Positions 1 through 14,417 of a DNA stretch of 64,000 nt are shown piece by piece. Origin of the DNA: Rhodococcus sp. KRD197 (GTDB lineage Bacteria; Actinomycetota; Actinomycetes; Mycobacteriales; Mycobacteriaceae); assembly GCF_017168235.1 (NCBI RefSeq), contig NZ_JABFAO010000003.1:1-64000 (forward strand). Direction: 5' to 3'. The position numbers were made by a program, and so were the translations under genes. The notes beneath the pieces are model-generated. The model did not search any database, was not told the DNA's origin, and saw only the letters and a program-made list of their open reading frames with translations. Each line of letters starts with the position of its first letter. Position 1 is the first letter of the stretch.

Positions 1-2
1 AC

Positions 3-104
3 CGACTCGTCGGACTACTGCACGGCTGCCTACGACACCGCACCAAATACGACGAACACATCGCCTGGGCACACCGAACGGAACAACAACCCACCGCCGC
101 TTGA
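3..104 (+). CDS. C-terminal end of an IS110-like transposase (partial)
   Basis: Frame 3 is open from the window edge and ends at TGA 102-104. The 33 visible residues include RLVGLLHGCLRHRTKYDEH and then AWAHRT. From memory this resembles the conserved tail of IS110-family transposases (RLVGILHGCL...YDE.TAWAH). The catalytic DEDD and Ser regions lie outside the window, so it cannot be said whether the gene is intact. No terminal repeat is visible between 105 and 141, which fits IS110 elements since most lack inverted repeats. The family call rests on this short tail only. Confidence 0.55.
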   Translation, partial: RLVGLLHGCLRHRTKYDEHIAWAHRTEQQPTAA

Positions 105-141
105 CAAATTACGGCCCTGGGATGTCTAACCGCAGTACAGC

Positions 142-939
142 TCACGCGTCGCGGCGATTGGTGACCAGCAGTGCGGCCCCGAACACGATCGCGGTGAAGA
201 CGATGAAGTAGATCAGACCACCGATGGGACCCCAGTGGAAGTCGACCCCGCCGTCCTGACCGAGGAAGTATCCGGCGTTCATCCAGGGAAGGAACGGTTG
301 GACTGCTCGGCCGAACGAACCGAAGAGCGCGAACAGGCTCTCGATAACCAACGGCCACAGCAACAGTAGCGCGATAGCGCCTGCCGACTGCCGGAGCAGC
401 GCACCGACGCCCACTGCGACGACGATCTGCAGGAAGGCCAGGATCGCGGTGCCGTAGACGACACGCCACGTGCCGTCGACATCGAAGCTGAGCAGCGCGC
501 CCGCTTCGTCGCCGGCGAGTGCTCGCGACAGGTACAGGGCGCCGATCGCCAGGATGAAGGAGAGAACGAAGCCGAATACACCGACCAGCAAGGCCTTTGC
601 GATCAGCACGGAGCTGCGATTCGGAATCGCCTGGAAGGTCGTCCGGATGACTCCGAACCGGTACTCACTGGTGACAGTCAGGGCCGCCAGGATCATGAGA
701 ACCATGACTCCGAAGCCGCCGACACCTGCGCCTATTGCCTCGAAGGCGGACGGAATGAAGGGCTCGAAGTTCGGCGTATTTCCCTGTGCGAGTTCGTCCT
801 TGTAGGAATCGAGGCCCAACTTGGAGGTGAAGCCGACGATCGCTGCCAGGCCCAGCCCGAGCACGATCACGGCGATGGTGCACCACCACGGTGATTTCGT
901 GGAGGTGATCTTGATGCGTTCTGCTGTCAGGACACCCAC
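142..939 (-). CDS. ABC-2 type transporter permease
   Basis: A 265-residue integral membrane protein with about six hydrophobic segments. The first is near residues 19-40, followed by an extracellular loop (residues 41-75) and TM pairs near 75-90, 108-135, 163-205 and 238-258. This is the layout of ABC-2/NatB-like permease subunits that work with a separate ATPase in export. The GTG start overlaps the stop of the ATPase gene (TAGTG), so the two are translationally coupled and form one exporter. The substrate cannot be read from the sequence. Such ATPase-permease pairs in actinobacteria are often linked to envelope stress or peptide resistance (family knowledge). Confidence 0.85.
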   Translation of the reverse strand: MGVLTAERIKITSTKSPWWCTIAVIVLGLGLAAIVGFTSKLGLDSYKDELAQGNTPNFEPFIPSAFEAIGAGVGGFGVMVLMILAALTVTSEYRFGVIRTTFQAIPNRSSVLIAKALLVGVFGFVLSFILAIGALYLSRALAGDEAGALLSFDVDGTWRVVYGTAILAFLQIVVAVGVGALLRQSAGAIALLLLWPLVIESLFALFGSFGRAVQPFLPWMNAGYFLGQDGGVDFHWGPIGGLIYFIVFTAIVFGAALLVTNRRDA

Positions 940-1883
940 TAGAGTGCACCTCCCATTGTCTCGGCGCCTGCGCCGTGGTACTGAACGTCGTCACCGGTGA
1001 GCTTCATGAATGCTTCCTCCAAAGATCCTCTTTGCGAGGACAATTCGTGAAGCACGAGACCTGCTCTACCCGCAATCTCGCCGATCGCATCGGTCGTGGA
1101 GTTGGTGACCACCAGGGTCGGCTGGAGCTCCTCGGTGATTCCCGGCTCTCGGACGGTGAGTCCGGCGGAGGTCAGGGCGCTGCGGAGCGCGTCGAGCTGC
1201 GGACCACGGACCCGCACCGATGCCTCCGACGCGTGATCGATGAACTCCTGCACCGACGAATCGGAGATGAGCTTTCCTCGCCCGATGACGACGAGGTGTT
1301 CGGCCGTCTGCGCCATCTCGGACAGCAGGTGGCTCGAGACAAGAACGGTACGACCCTCAGCTGCCAACCGCTGCATGAACTTTCGGATCCAGACGATACC
1401 CTCGGGGTCGAGGCCGTTGACGGGCTCGTCGAACAGCAACACCTTCGGATCGCCCAGCAGGGCACCGGCCAATCCGAGACGCTGCGACATGCCGAGGGAG
1501 AACCCGCCGGCATTCTTCTTCGCGACATCGGTCAGGCCGACCAGCCGCAGAACCTCGTCGACACGCGATTTCGGGATGTCGTTGGAGGCGGCCATCCACT
1601 CGAGATGTGCCTTCGCCGAACGGTTGGGGTGCACCCACTTGGCGTCGAGGAGTGCTCCGACGGTACGCAGTGGCTGCTTGAGTTGGTTGTACGGCTTGCC
1701 CTCGATCAATGCTGTACCGCTGGTGGGGCGGTCCAATCCGAGGATCATCCGCATGGTCGTCGACTTGCCCGCACCGTTGGGTCCGAGGAAGCCCGTCACT
1801 ATGCCCGGTTTTACCGTGAAGGTGAGGTCCTCGACCGCCTTCGTGGCACCGAACTGTTTAGTCAGTCCCTTTACTTCGATCAT
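939..1883 (-). CDS. ABC transporter ATP-binding protein
   Basis: 314 residues. Walker A (GPNGAGKSTT) is near residue 35, the ABC signature (SLGMSQR) near 130, Walker B plus catalytic Glu (VLLFDEP) near 155, and the switch His (VSSHLLSEM) near 188. The C-terminal 100 residues are the extension typical of drug or bacitracin exporter ATPases (CcmA/BcrA type). I chose ATG 1883 because an AGGGGA ribosome site lies 11 bases upstream; an in-frame GTG at 1892 would sit only 2 bases from it. The partner permease follows with a one-base overlap. A perfect short palindrome at 1942-1959 lies in the upstream region and is a likely operator. Confidence 0.9.
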   Translation of the reverse strand: MIEVKGLTKQFGATKAVEDLTFTVKPGIVTGFLGPNGAGKSTTMRMILGLDRPTSGTALIEGKPYNQLKQPLRTVGALLDAKWVHPNRSAKAHLEWMAASNDIPKSRVDEVLRLVGLTDVAKKNAGGFSLGMSQRLGLAGALLGDPKVLLFDEPVNGLDPEGIVWIRKFMQRLAAEGRTVLVSSHLLSEMAQTAEHLVVIGRGKLISDSSVQEFIDHASEASVRVRGPQLDALRSALTSAGLTVREPGITEELQPTLVVTNSTTDAIGEIAGRAGLVLHELSSQRGSLEEAFMKLTGDDVQYHGAGAETMGGAL

Positions 1884-1941
1884 GGTGCTCACTGTCCCCT
1901 ATGGCAGGGGTTGCGCACATCGCCCGCGAGTCGCGACCTGA

Positions 1942-1959
1942 GTCATCCTTTGGGATGAC
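1942..1959. promoter_or_regulatory. Palindromic operator candidate upstream of the ABC exporter
   Basis: GTCATCC-tttg-GGATGAC is a perfect 7-bp inverted repeat with a 4-bp centre, about 60 bp upstream of the ATPase start at 1883 (minus strand). TCATCC/GGATGA dyads of this kind are bound by NarL/LuxR-type response regulators that control ABC-2 exporters in actinobacteria (general knowledge, recalled). No regulator gene is visible next to it; it may lie elsewhere. It could also act as a small hairpin in the leader RNA. Confidence 0.45.
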
Positions 1960-1970
1960 CCGACCCCTAG

Positions 1971-2013
1971 GTGAGTGGAAATACGTGTCCTGTCATGTAT
2001 TTCCACGCACATG
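1971..2013. repeat. Palindromic intergenic element, copy 1 (variant)
   Basis: Imperfect inverted repeat. Arms GTGAGTGGAAATACGTG and CATGTATTTCCACGCAC pair at 15 of 17 positions around a short centre. It is the same family as copies at 22.5, 27.1, 44.6, 55.2 and 63.2 kb, recognised by the shared GAGTGGAAAT arm. Unlike the others it lies between two genes of the same direction, just downstream of thiG, whose TAG stop (2017-2019) sits four bases beyond the arm. It may end the thi transcript. Confidence 0.8.
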
Positions 2014-2016
2014 CGG

Positions 2017-3000
<984 letters not shown>

Positions 3001-3004
<4 letters not shown>

Positions 3005-4053
3005 GGGTGTGCAACTTTCTCGAATCTCGAAGGGTCGGCGGCTTTTGCTTCGGGGAGTACGTCGCCGGCGAGGAGTGCCGATACCGCGTCTGCGGTGATG
3101 GGTGTCAACAGGATTCCGTTGCGTCCGTGCCCGGAGGCGACGATGACCCGATCGGAGATCCTGCCGATGACGGGCAGTCCGTCGGGACTGGCGGGTCGGA
3201 GCCCGGCCGAGCACTCGTGCAGTTCGTATTCGCCGATGCTGGGCATCAAACGTTCCGCGTCGGCGATCAGATCTCGGACACCCGCGACGGTGACCTGCGT
3301 GTCTCGACCTGTTTCGTGCTGTGTCGCGCCGACGACCAACCCGTCGCCACGCGGGACGAGGTAGATCGGTCGGCCGTGGACGCTGCCCCGGACAGTGCGG
3401 GTCGGCGGCGGCGGTGCGCTGGGTCGGCGACGCAGCCGCAGAATTTCGCCTTTGACCGCTCGAACCGGCATCCCCGCCAGCAGCGAGGCGGTGTTCGCGC
3501 CGGCAGCGACCACGATCTGATCGGCGTTGATGGCCTCGAGATCGGTCACTTCCTCGGCGAGGAACTCCACCTGCGATGCCGCCTCGCGCAGCGCCGTCAC
3601 CAACGCACGATTGTCGACGGCCAGTTCGGTGGGCGCGTGGATGGCGAGGCGTATGTTCTGCGCCAGCGAAGGCTCGAGCTCCCGTATCTGCGCCCGCGAG
3701 AGCATCTCGACCGAAAACCCCTGCTGCCCCAGAAATTCGGCGATGGTGCGAAGATCGGCCGCGTCTGCGGCGTCCAGTGCGACGGTGAGCGACCCGCTCG
3801 CGGTGAACACGTTTGTGCCGAGCGAGCGCCCGAACTCCGGCCACCGCTCCAGTGAGTGCGCGCCGAGCGCGAGCAGTCGATGCTCACCCGGCCATGCCTC
3901 GGACAGTGGGGCAAGCATCCCGCCGGCCACCCATGACGCGCCGGATCCGAGCGCAGGATCGTAGAGCCGTACCGACCAACCCTCACGTGCGGCACGTACG
4001 GCCACGGCGAGCCCGATCACACCGCCTCCGACTACCGCCAATGTCGGCAACAT
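3001..4053 (-). CDS. thiO: Glycine oxidase ThiO
   Basis: 350-residue FAD-dependent amine oxidase of the DAO family. It oxidises glycine to the iminoglycine used by ThiG. The dinucleotide-binding motif VVGGGVIGLAVAVRAAREG starts at residue 7. A GASWVAGGMLAPLSEA segment follows near residue 38, and the FAD-contacting C-terminal motif (GLRPASPDGLPVIG, then SGHGRNGILLTP) is near residues 285-320. First gene after the TPP riboswitch, with the start ATG directly downstream of the aptamer. The stop overlaps thiS by four bases. Confidence 0.96.
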
Positions 4054-4062
4054 CTACACACC

Positions 4063-4155
4063 ACCTCACTCCCTGCGCCGGCATGATCCGGTTCAGGTGT
4101 TGACGGTAAGGACGTAACGCGTCCACTCTCAGCCCCGCGAACCCCAGGACTCCCG
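4063..4155 (-). promoter_or_regulatory. TPP riboswitch (thi box) controlling thiO-thiS-thiG
   Basis: On the minus strand the leader carries the hallmark pieces in order: GGGGCTGAGAGTGG (CTGAGA at 4132-4127), ACCGTCAACACCTGAACCGG and GATCATGCCGGCGCAGGGA. These form the pyrimidine- and pyrophosphate-sensing arms of the TPP aptamer. The aptamer ends about ten bases before the thiO ATG, so control is probably by hiding the ribosome site rather than by a long terminator (inference from spacing). The promoter must lie in the 4160-4200 area, overlapping the start of divergent thiE. Confidence 0.95.
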
Positions 4156-4193
4156 TGTATTCATGAACTCCCCGACAGACTACCGTTTGCAGC

Positions 4194-4892
4194 GTGCAAC
4201 CCACTCAGAGCTCACGTAACGAGTCGGCACGCGAACGTCTGGCGTCGGCTCGGTTGTATCTGTGCACCGACGCCCGGCGCGAGCACGGCGATCTGGCCCA
4301 TTTCGCCGAGGCTGCCCTCTCCGGTGGCGTCGACATCATCCAGCTCCGCGACAAGAATTCGGCAGGCGAGCGCCAGTTCGGTCCGCTCGAAGCCAAGGAC
4401 GAGCTCGCCGCGCTGGCTGTCCTGTCGGCGGCGACGCGACGGCACGGTGCGCTGTTGGCCGTCAACGACCGAGCGGACCTGGCCTTGGCGTCGAACGCTG
4501 ATGTGCTGCATCTCGGGCAGGGCGACCTTCCTGTTCACTACGCCCGCAGGATCCTCGGCCCGGACGTGGTCATCGGCCGTTCGACACAGAACCGCAACCA
4601 GGCGAGTCTTGCGGCCATCGAAGATGGGGTCGACTACTTTGCGACGGGTCCGGTTTGGGCGACGCCCACCAAACCCAATCGGACCGCCGCCGGGCTCGAC
4701 CTGCTGCGCAGCACGGCCGAGGCCGCGCCGACGCGGCCGTGGTTCGCCATCGGGGGTATCGATGCGAGCAATGTCGACGAGGTGCTCGCGGCGGGTGCCG
4801 ATCGAATCGTCGTGGTCAGGGCCATCACGCAGGCCCGTGATCCGCAGGCCGCAGCGCGCGAGTTGGCCGAGATGCTGCGCCCGCGACGCTAA
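4194..4892 (+). CDS. thiE: Thiamine-phosphate synthase ThiE
   Basis: 232 residues. Joins hydroxymethylpyrimidine diphosphate and thiazole phosphate into thiamine phosphate. TIM-barrel landmarks: [17 protein letters not shown] near residue 45 (pyrophosphate/Mg contacts), [20 protein letters not shown] near 87, [20 protein letters not shown] near 127 and [16 protein letters not shown] near 150, where a [10 protein letters not shown] loop closes over the active site. Start is GTG 4194, divergent from the thiO riboswitch. No riboswitch is visible on this strand. It overlaps the convergent NUDIX gene by four bases. Confidence 0.96.
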   Translation: MQPTQSSRNESARERLASARLYLCTDARREHGDLAHFAEAALSGGVDIIQLRDKNSAGERQFGPLEAKDELAALAVLSAATRRHGALLAVNDRADLALASNADVLHLGQGDLPVHYARRILGPDVVIGRSTQNRNQASLAAIEDGVDYFATGPVWATPTKPNRTAAGLDLLRSTAEAAPTRPWFAIGGIDASNVDEVLAAGADRIVVVRAITQARDPQAAARELAEMLRPRR

Positions 4893-5740
4893 CCGAGCCA
4901 GCTCAGCACTGTGGACGGCGACAGTACCCGAACGTCGGTCGGCAGTCGCTGCTGTAGGCCACGGTCGGCGGTGACGAGGGCGGTGAGGGTGCCGCCGTCG
5001 TGTGCCCGTCGCGCAAGTTCGTCGTCTCCACTGCCCGACGCATGGATCACCGGCACGCGGCCGTCCTCGAATCGGGCATTTCGCGCCTCGCCTTCCAGCA
5101 CTGCTTCCACTTGCGGTAGCCATCCGAAACCGCCGCCGGGTAGTTCGACGGTCCGGGGCAACGCCGCGGCGAGTGAGGACAGCAGGGCTGCGGTGGCACC
5201 GCTTCGATCGCGCCACCACCCGTCGGGCCGCGAGCCCAGCACATTGGCGGTGTCCAGCAGCACACGCAACGTCTCGGTGCGCAGCGTCGGCCAGCTCGCG
5301 GCGAACCCCGGATGCAGGGGCAGCTGATCGACCATGTCCTCGGGAACCCAGCGCAGTTCGACGCTTTCGCCGTTGGGGATCGTATCGAGCTGCACTTCGG
5401 CGTCGGCGAAGACCGTGGTGTAGGACCATCCGCTCTCGACGCGCGAGGTGATCATCTCACCTCGCACCCGCAGGTGTTCGAGGCCGATCCCGGCCTCCTC
5501 GTGTGCCTCCCGAACTGCGGCGTGTGCGCTGCTCTCGTGCGAGTCGCGGGCCCCGCCCGGCAACGCCCAGGTGCCGCCCTGGTGACTCCACAGCGCCCGG
5601 TGCTGCAGCAATACCGTCGGCCCACCATCAGGGGCAGGCGCGCGGAGGAGTAGACCGGCTGCGCCGTGTTTGCCCCAGTGCCGTGTGCCGTTCTCCCCGA
5701 CTACCCACCCGTCACCATCGCCGCGCATACCGACCACCAT
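4889..5740 (-). CDS. NUDIX hydrolase with C-terminal PIN-like domain
   Basis: 283 residues, longer than a plain NUDIX protein. The NUDIX box (GGARDSHE...REAHEEAGI) spans residues 62-84 and binds metal for cleaving nucleoside diphosphate-X substrates. From about residue 160 a second region starts [19 protein letters not shown], and near the end has [19 protein letters not shown] and [14 protein letters not shown]. These Asp-rich blocks look like a PIN/NYN-type nuclease fold (DTANV, DDE, TADRGL). It sits where M. tuberculosis has mutT3, between thiE and glnX. Substrate unknown. Convergent with thiE (four-base overlap). Confidence 0.85.
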   Translation of the reverse strand: MVVGMRGDGDGWVVGENGTRHWGKHGAAGLLLRAPAPDGGPTVLLQHRALWSHQGGTWALPGGARDSHESSAHAAVREAHEEAGIGLEHLRVRGEMITSRVESGWSYTTVFADAEVQLDTIPNGESVELRWVPEDMVDQLPLHPGFAASWPTLRTETLRVLLDTANVLGSRPDGWWRDRSGATAALLSSLAAALPRTVELPGGGFGWLPQVEAVLEGEARNARFEDGRVPVIHASGSGDDELARRAHDGGTLTALVTADRGLQQRLPTDVRVLSPSTVLSWLG

Positions 5741-5773
5741 AGGTGAACCACACGAGAGCGGCGTTCCACGTAC

Positions 5774-7110
5774 GTGCGGCCCGAGAGAACTTATATGCTC
5801 GCACCTGTGAACGTGGTCGGCACTACACCAACTGCTGCCGTCCCTCCCACGACGGCAGCTACGGCTTCGGAGCGTGACCCGCGCCGCGAAGAACTGCGCC
5901 GCGTGGCACGTTCGACTCCTGCTCGCATGATCCTGCTCGGGGCCCTGCTGGCGGTGGTCTCGGTGGTCGCCGGTGTGGTGACCTCGGTGGCCCTCGCCGA
6001 TCGCGCCGAAACGCTCGACACGCTTCTCGTGCAGACCGAACCGTTCGCCAACTCCGCCCAGAATCTCTACGGTTCCCTGTCGGTGGCCGACGCTGCCGCG
6101 TCGACTGCGTTCATCTCGGGCGGTCTCGAACCGCAGGAAGTCCGTGACAGGTACACCCAGGCCATCGGCGAGGCAGGCAGTGAGCTGATCCGCGCATCCG
6201 GGGGTCTCGGCGAAGCGGACGACGGAGCCCTCGTCGCGCTGACGGAGATCGGCGCGGCGTTGCCGGTCTACACCGGATTGATCGAGACCGCGCGTTCGAA
6301 CAACCGCAGCGGCAACCCTGTGGCGTCCTCGTACCTGGGTGAGGCGTCGACACTGATGCAGACCTCACTGCTGCCCCGCGCCGAAGGGCTCTACCAGGAG
6401 CAGGCAGCGCGGGTGTCGGCCGATCAGGAACGGTTCGTCCATCCCCCGGTCTTCTCGATCGCCCTGATCGTGTTGACGCTGGTGCTGCTCGTTCTCGCCC
6501 AGGTGTATCTGTCCCGACGCACCCATCGCACTCTGAATCTGGGCTTCCTGACCGCCACAGGGCTGATCACGATTCTGCTCGGCTGGATGCTCGTGGCCGG
6601 GCTGATCTCGGCGACGGCCACCGATCGAGCGTTGAACAAGGGCGTCGCACCGCTTCAGAATCTGACCACCGGCTTCATTCTCGCGCAGCAGGCTCGATCC
6701 GACGAGACCCTCAACCTGGTTCGGCGCGGAGATACGCGCGAATACAACCTCGAATTCGAGGCCAACACGCAGAGTCTGCGGGAGGTGCTCGACGGCAACA
6801 ATGCGATGACCGATGTGCTGACCATGTGGGAAGACGCGCACGACCGCGTGGAAGACGCATTGGCCATCGGCGATTTCAACACCGCAGTCACCATTGCCAC
6901 CGGTAGCGGTATCGCCGATTCGGGCGTCCAGTTCAGGACGTTGGACAACATGCTCGCCGACGGCATCGATCAGGCCCGAACAGACCTACGTGCCAACGTC
7001 CAGCTCGCCAAGACGGCGTTGACCGGATTGGATTCGGGTGCAGTCATTCTGACCATCACCGCCGCGGGGGCAGTGATCGTCGGACTCATACCGAGGTTGC
7101 GTGAGTACCT

Positions 7111-7114
<4 letters not shown>
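5774..7114 (+). CDS. glnX: GlnX, membrane sensor of the GlnH-GlnX-PknG pathway
   Basis: 446 residues as called from GTG 5774; an ATG at 5795 has a better-placed GAGA purine stretch, so the true start may be there. Hydrophobic segments lie near residues 52-75 (ARMILLGALLAVVSVVAGVV), 226-245, 255-280 and 420-440, with two large soluble regions between them. In mycobacteria GlnX spans the membrane, binds GlnH outside and passes an aspartate/glutamate signal to PknG inside (established). It overlaps glnH by four bases (GTGA), matching the three-gene operon of M. tuberculosis. Confidence 0.9.
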
Positions 7115-11615
<4,501 letters not shown>

Positions 11616-11619
<4 letters not shown>

Positions 11620-13691
11620 TTCGCGATGCCCTGCGCTTGGATGGCGGTGATGGCAACGGTATTGACGATGTCCTCCACCAGCGCACCACGGGAGAGGTCG
11701 TTGACGGGTTTCCGCAAGCCCTGCAGGACCGGGCCGACGGCCACCGCACCAGCGCTCCGTTGGACCGCCTTGTACGTGTTGTTGCCCGTGTTCAGGTCCG
11801 GAAAAATGAACACTGTCGCGCGTCCGGCGACGACGGAGTCGGGCAGCTTCGACTTCGCCACCGACGGCTCGATCGCCGCGTCGTACTGAATAGGCCCGTC
11901 CACCAATAATTCCGGGCTGCGCTCCCGTACCAGCCGGGTCGCCTCGCGGACCTTGTCGACGTCCACGCCGGAACCGGAATCCCCGGTGGAGTAGGACAGC
12001 ATTGCCACGCGTGGCTCGATCCCGAACTGCGCCGACGTGGCCGCCGAGGAGATCGCGATGTCTGCGAGCTGCTCGGCCGTGGGGTCGGGCACTATCGCAC
12101 AGTCCCCGTAGGCGAGAACTCGATCCGACAGACACATCAGGAAGATGCTCGAGACGGTGTTGACGCCATCTGCTGTCTTGATGATCTCGAAGGACGGGCG
12201 AATGGTGTGCGCCGTGGTGTGCGCGGCGCCGGACACCATGCCGTCGGCGATGCCCTTGTGCACCATCATGGTTCCGAAATACGAGATGTCGGACATGACC
12301 TCGCGGGCCCGCTCGATGCGCATGCCCTTGTGCTTGCGAATCTCGGTGTACTCGGCCGCGAACTCCTCGGCATAGTCCGAGGTCTTGGGGTCGAGCACCT
12401 GCGCCCCGTCGAGGTCGACTCCGAGTTCGGCTGCACGCCTGCGGATCGGGCCTTCCTCGCCGAGGATGGTCAACTGCGCCACCTGTCGTTGCAACAGGCG
12501 ACCCGCGGCGCGGAGGATTCTGTCGTCGCCGCCCTCGGGGAGCACGATGTGCTTGCGGTCGGCGCGAGCACGATGAATGAGCTGGTACTCGAACATCTGC
12601 GGAGTGGTGATCGAGGGAATTTCCAGTTCGAGTCGATCGAGGAGTGTCCGGGCGTCGACGCGTTGCTCCATCAGGCTCAGGGCAGTGTCGACCTTGCGCT
12701 GCGAACCCACCGCCACCCGCCCGCGCGCCTTCGCCGCAGCCGAGGCGGTGTCGAAGGTGCCCAGCTCGGTGGTCAGGATCGGCAACCTCGGACCCAGTCC
12801 GGCGACGAGGCGAGCAATTGCCGGATGCGGTTCGATGCCGCCGTTCATGACGATCCCTGCCAGAGAGGGAAAGCCCTCGGCCTCATGGGCGTTGACGAGT
12901 GCCAGCAGAACATCCGACCGATCCGCCGGCACGATGACGACGACGCCCTCGGTGAGCCGTTCGAGAATGTGCTCGGCGGTCATGCCACCGACCATGACGC
13001 GCTGGGCCTCTCGCTGCATCAGTTCCACGTCACCGCTGTAGAGCTTGCCGTGGACCGCCTCGAGCAACTCGGCCATCGTCGGGGCCATGAGCAGCGGGAT
13101 CTCCGGCAGGCTCCAAGCGGGTACACCCAATGGTTCCAGCGCAGCGGTGATCTCGTCCAGGGCCTCCGGATCACACCGATTGGCGACGATAGCAGCGAGG
13201 TGCGCATGATAGTTGTGCAGCTCGGACAGACTCAGCTGCGCCAACTGGAGGACCTCGTCGGCAGTTCTGTCCGCCCCGCGCAGCGCCAGAAGCACCGGTG
13301 CTCCCAGGCTCGCCGCGATGCGCGCGTTGAAGCCCAGTTCGCTCGGACTGCCGACATCGGTGTAGTCGCTGCCGACGATGACCACCGCATCGCACTGCGA
13401 CGCGACGTCGTGGAAGCGAGAGACGATCTCGCCGAGCGCGGCGTCGGGATCGGCATGCACCGCCTCGTAGGAGACACCGAGTGATTGTTCGTAGGACAGA
13501 TCCGCCGTCGTGTGATCGATGAGAAGTTCGAGGATGTAGTCCGTCTCCGTCGAGGACCGCGCGATGGGCCGGAAGACGCCGACCCGGGCGGCAGAGGCGC
13601 ACAACATCTGCAGCACCCCGAGAGCGATGGTCGATTTTCCGGTGTCGCCTTCTGGAGAGGCGATGTAGATGCTCGATGCTGGCTCGGCCAT
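11616..13691 (-). CDS. pta: Phosphate acetyltransferase Pta (long form)
   Basis: 691 residues. The N-terminal half is the BioD-like/DRTGG regulatory part ([19 protein letters not shown] near residue 9). The C-terminal catalytic domain starts near residue 365 ([19 protein letters not shown]), with [16 protein letters not shown] near 495 and [13 protein letters not shown] near 585. It converts acetyl-CoA and phosphate to acetyl phosphate. Coupled to ackA by ATGA. M. tuberculosis has fgd1-pta-ackA in a row; here a small plus-strand gene sits between pta and fgd. Confidence 0.97.
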
Positions 13692-13751
13692 GCCCGTCAG
13701 CGTAGCGGTTCGATGTTGACAGACAGTGATGCGCTGGAGTCAGCTACAACC

Positions 13752-14261
13752 ATGGCCGAATCACCGTTTCCCGACGTCCGCTGGGGCAGCGAATCCAGCT
13801 TCATCCGTAAACCCGCCATCGCATTCGCAGCGACGAAACCCGGATCTTGGGTGATCCGCAACCTGGCAGGCATCGACCGCAAGCTCCTCGAACGTTCGAA
13901 CGGACGCTTCACCGTCCTCGGGCCCATCGCGGCGCCCGTAATACTGCTCACCACGACCGGCCGCAAATCCGGCCAGCCGCGGACATCCCCGTTGCTGTAC
14001 TACCGCGAGAACGATCGGCTCTACGTAGTCGGCAGCAACTTCGGGCAGCAGCATCATCCAGCGTGGACATCGAATCTGCTCGCCGAACCGCGCGCCACCG
14101 TCGCCATCGGGGGCAGAAAGATTCCCGTCACCGCGACCCCGGTGACCGGCGCCGAGAAGGTCCGAATCTACGACGCCTTCAACGAAATGGTGCGCGTGTA
14201 CGGCGAGTACAAGAACCGAACCGACCGCGACATGCGAATGTTCGCCTTGTCCGCGGACTGA
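13752..14261 (+). CDS. Deazaflavin(F420)-dependent nitroreductase-family protein
   Basis: 169 residues from ATG 13752, preceded by GGAG at 12 bases; an ATG at 13713 gives 13 more residues. Landmarks of the DUF385/Ddn family: LERSNGRFTVLGP, VILLTTTGRKSGQPRTSPLL near residue 60, VVGSNFGQQHHPAWTSNLLA near 90 and KIPVTATPVTGAEK. These are the split-barrel regions that bind F420. It stands next to fgd, the enzyme that reduces F420, so use of F420H2 is a reasonable inference. Substrate unknown. Confidence 0.85.
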   Translation: MAESPFPDVRWGSESSFIRKPAIAFAATKPGSWVIRNLAGIDRKLLERSNGRFTVLGPIAAPVILLTTTGRKSGQPRTSPLLYYRENDRLYVVGSNFGQQHHPAWTSNLLAEPRATVAIGGRKIPVTATPVTGAEKVRIYDAFNEMVRVYGEYKNRTDRDMRMFALSAD

Positions 14262-14287
14262 GCCGGGCCTTTTGCATCCTCTTCGCC

Positions 14288-14357
14288 GCATCCCGCTTCC
14301 GGCATCCCGCTTCCGGCATCCCGCTTCCGGCATCCCGCTTCCGGCATCCCGCTTCCG
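14288..14357. repeat. 14-bp tandem repeat, five copies
   Basis: Five perfect head-to-tail copies of GCATCCCGCTTCCG followed by the first three bases of a sixth. It lies between the ends of two convergent genes (14261 and 14418). The unit length is not a multiple of three and no gene covers it. A GCAACCGT-cta-ACCGTTGC hairpin (7 of 8 pairs) follows at about 14374-14392 and may be a weak terminator. Confidence 0.95.
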
Positions 14358-14417
14358 GCATGAATGGGCCATTGCAACCGTCTAACCGTTGCGAGGCGGG
14401 GTACCGGCGGGGCGGGA

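Noticed and set aside
12207-13484. 425-codon frame on the plus strand within pta
   Set aside because: Antisense shadow of pta without recognisable features.
14288-14357. Possible CRISPR array
   Set aside because: The 14-bp units are directly adjacent without spacers and no cas genes are present.
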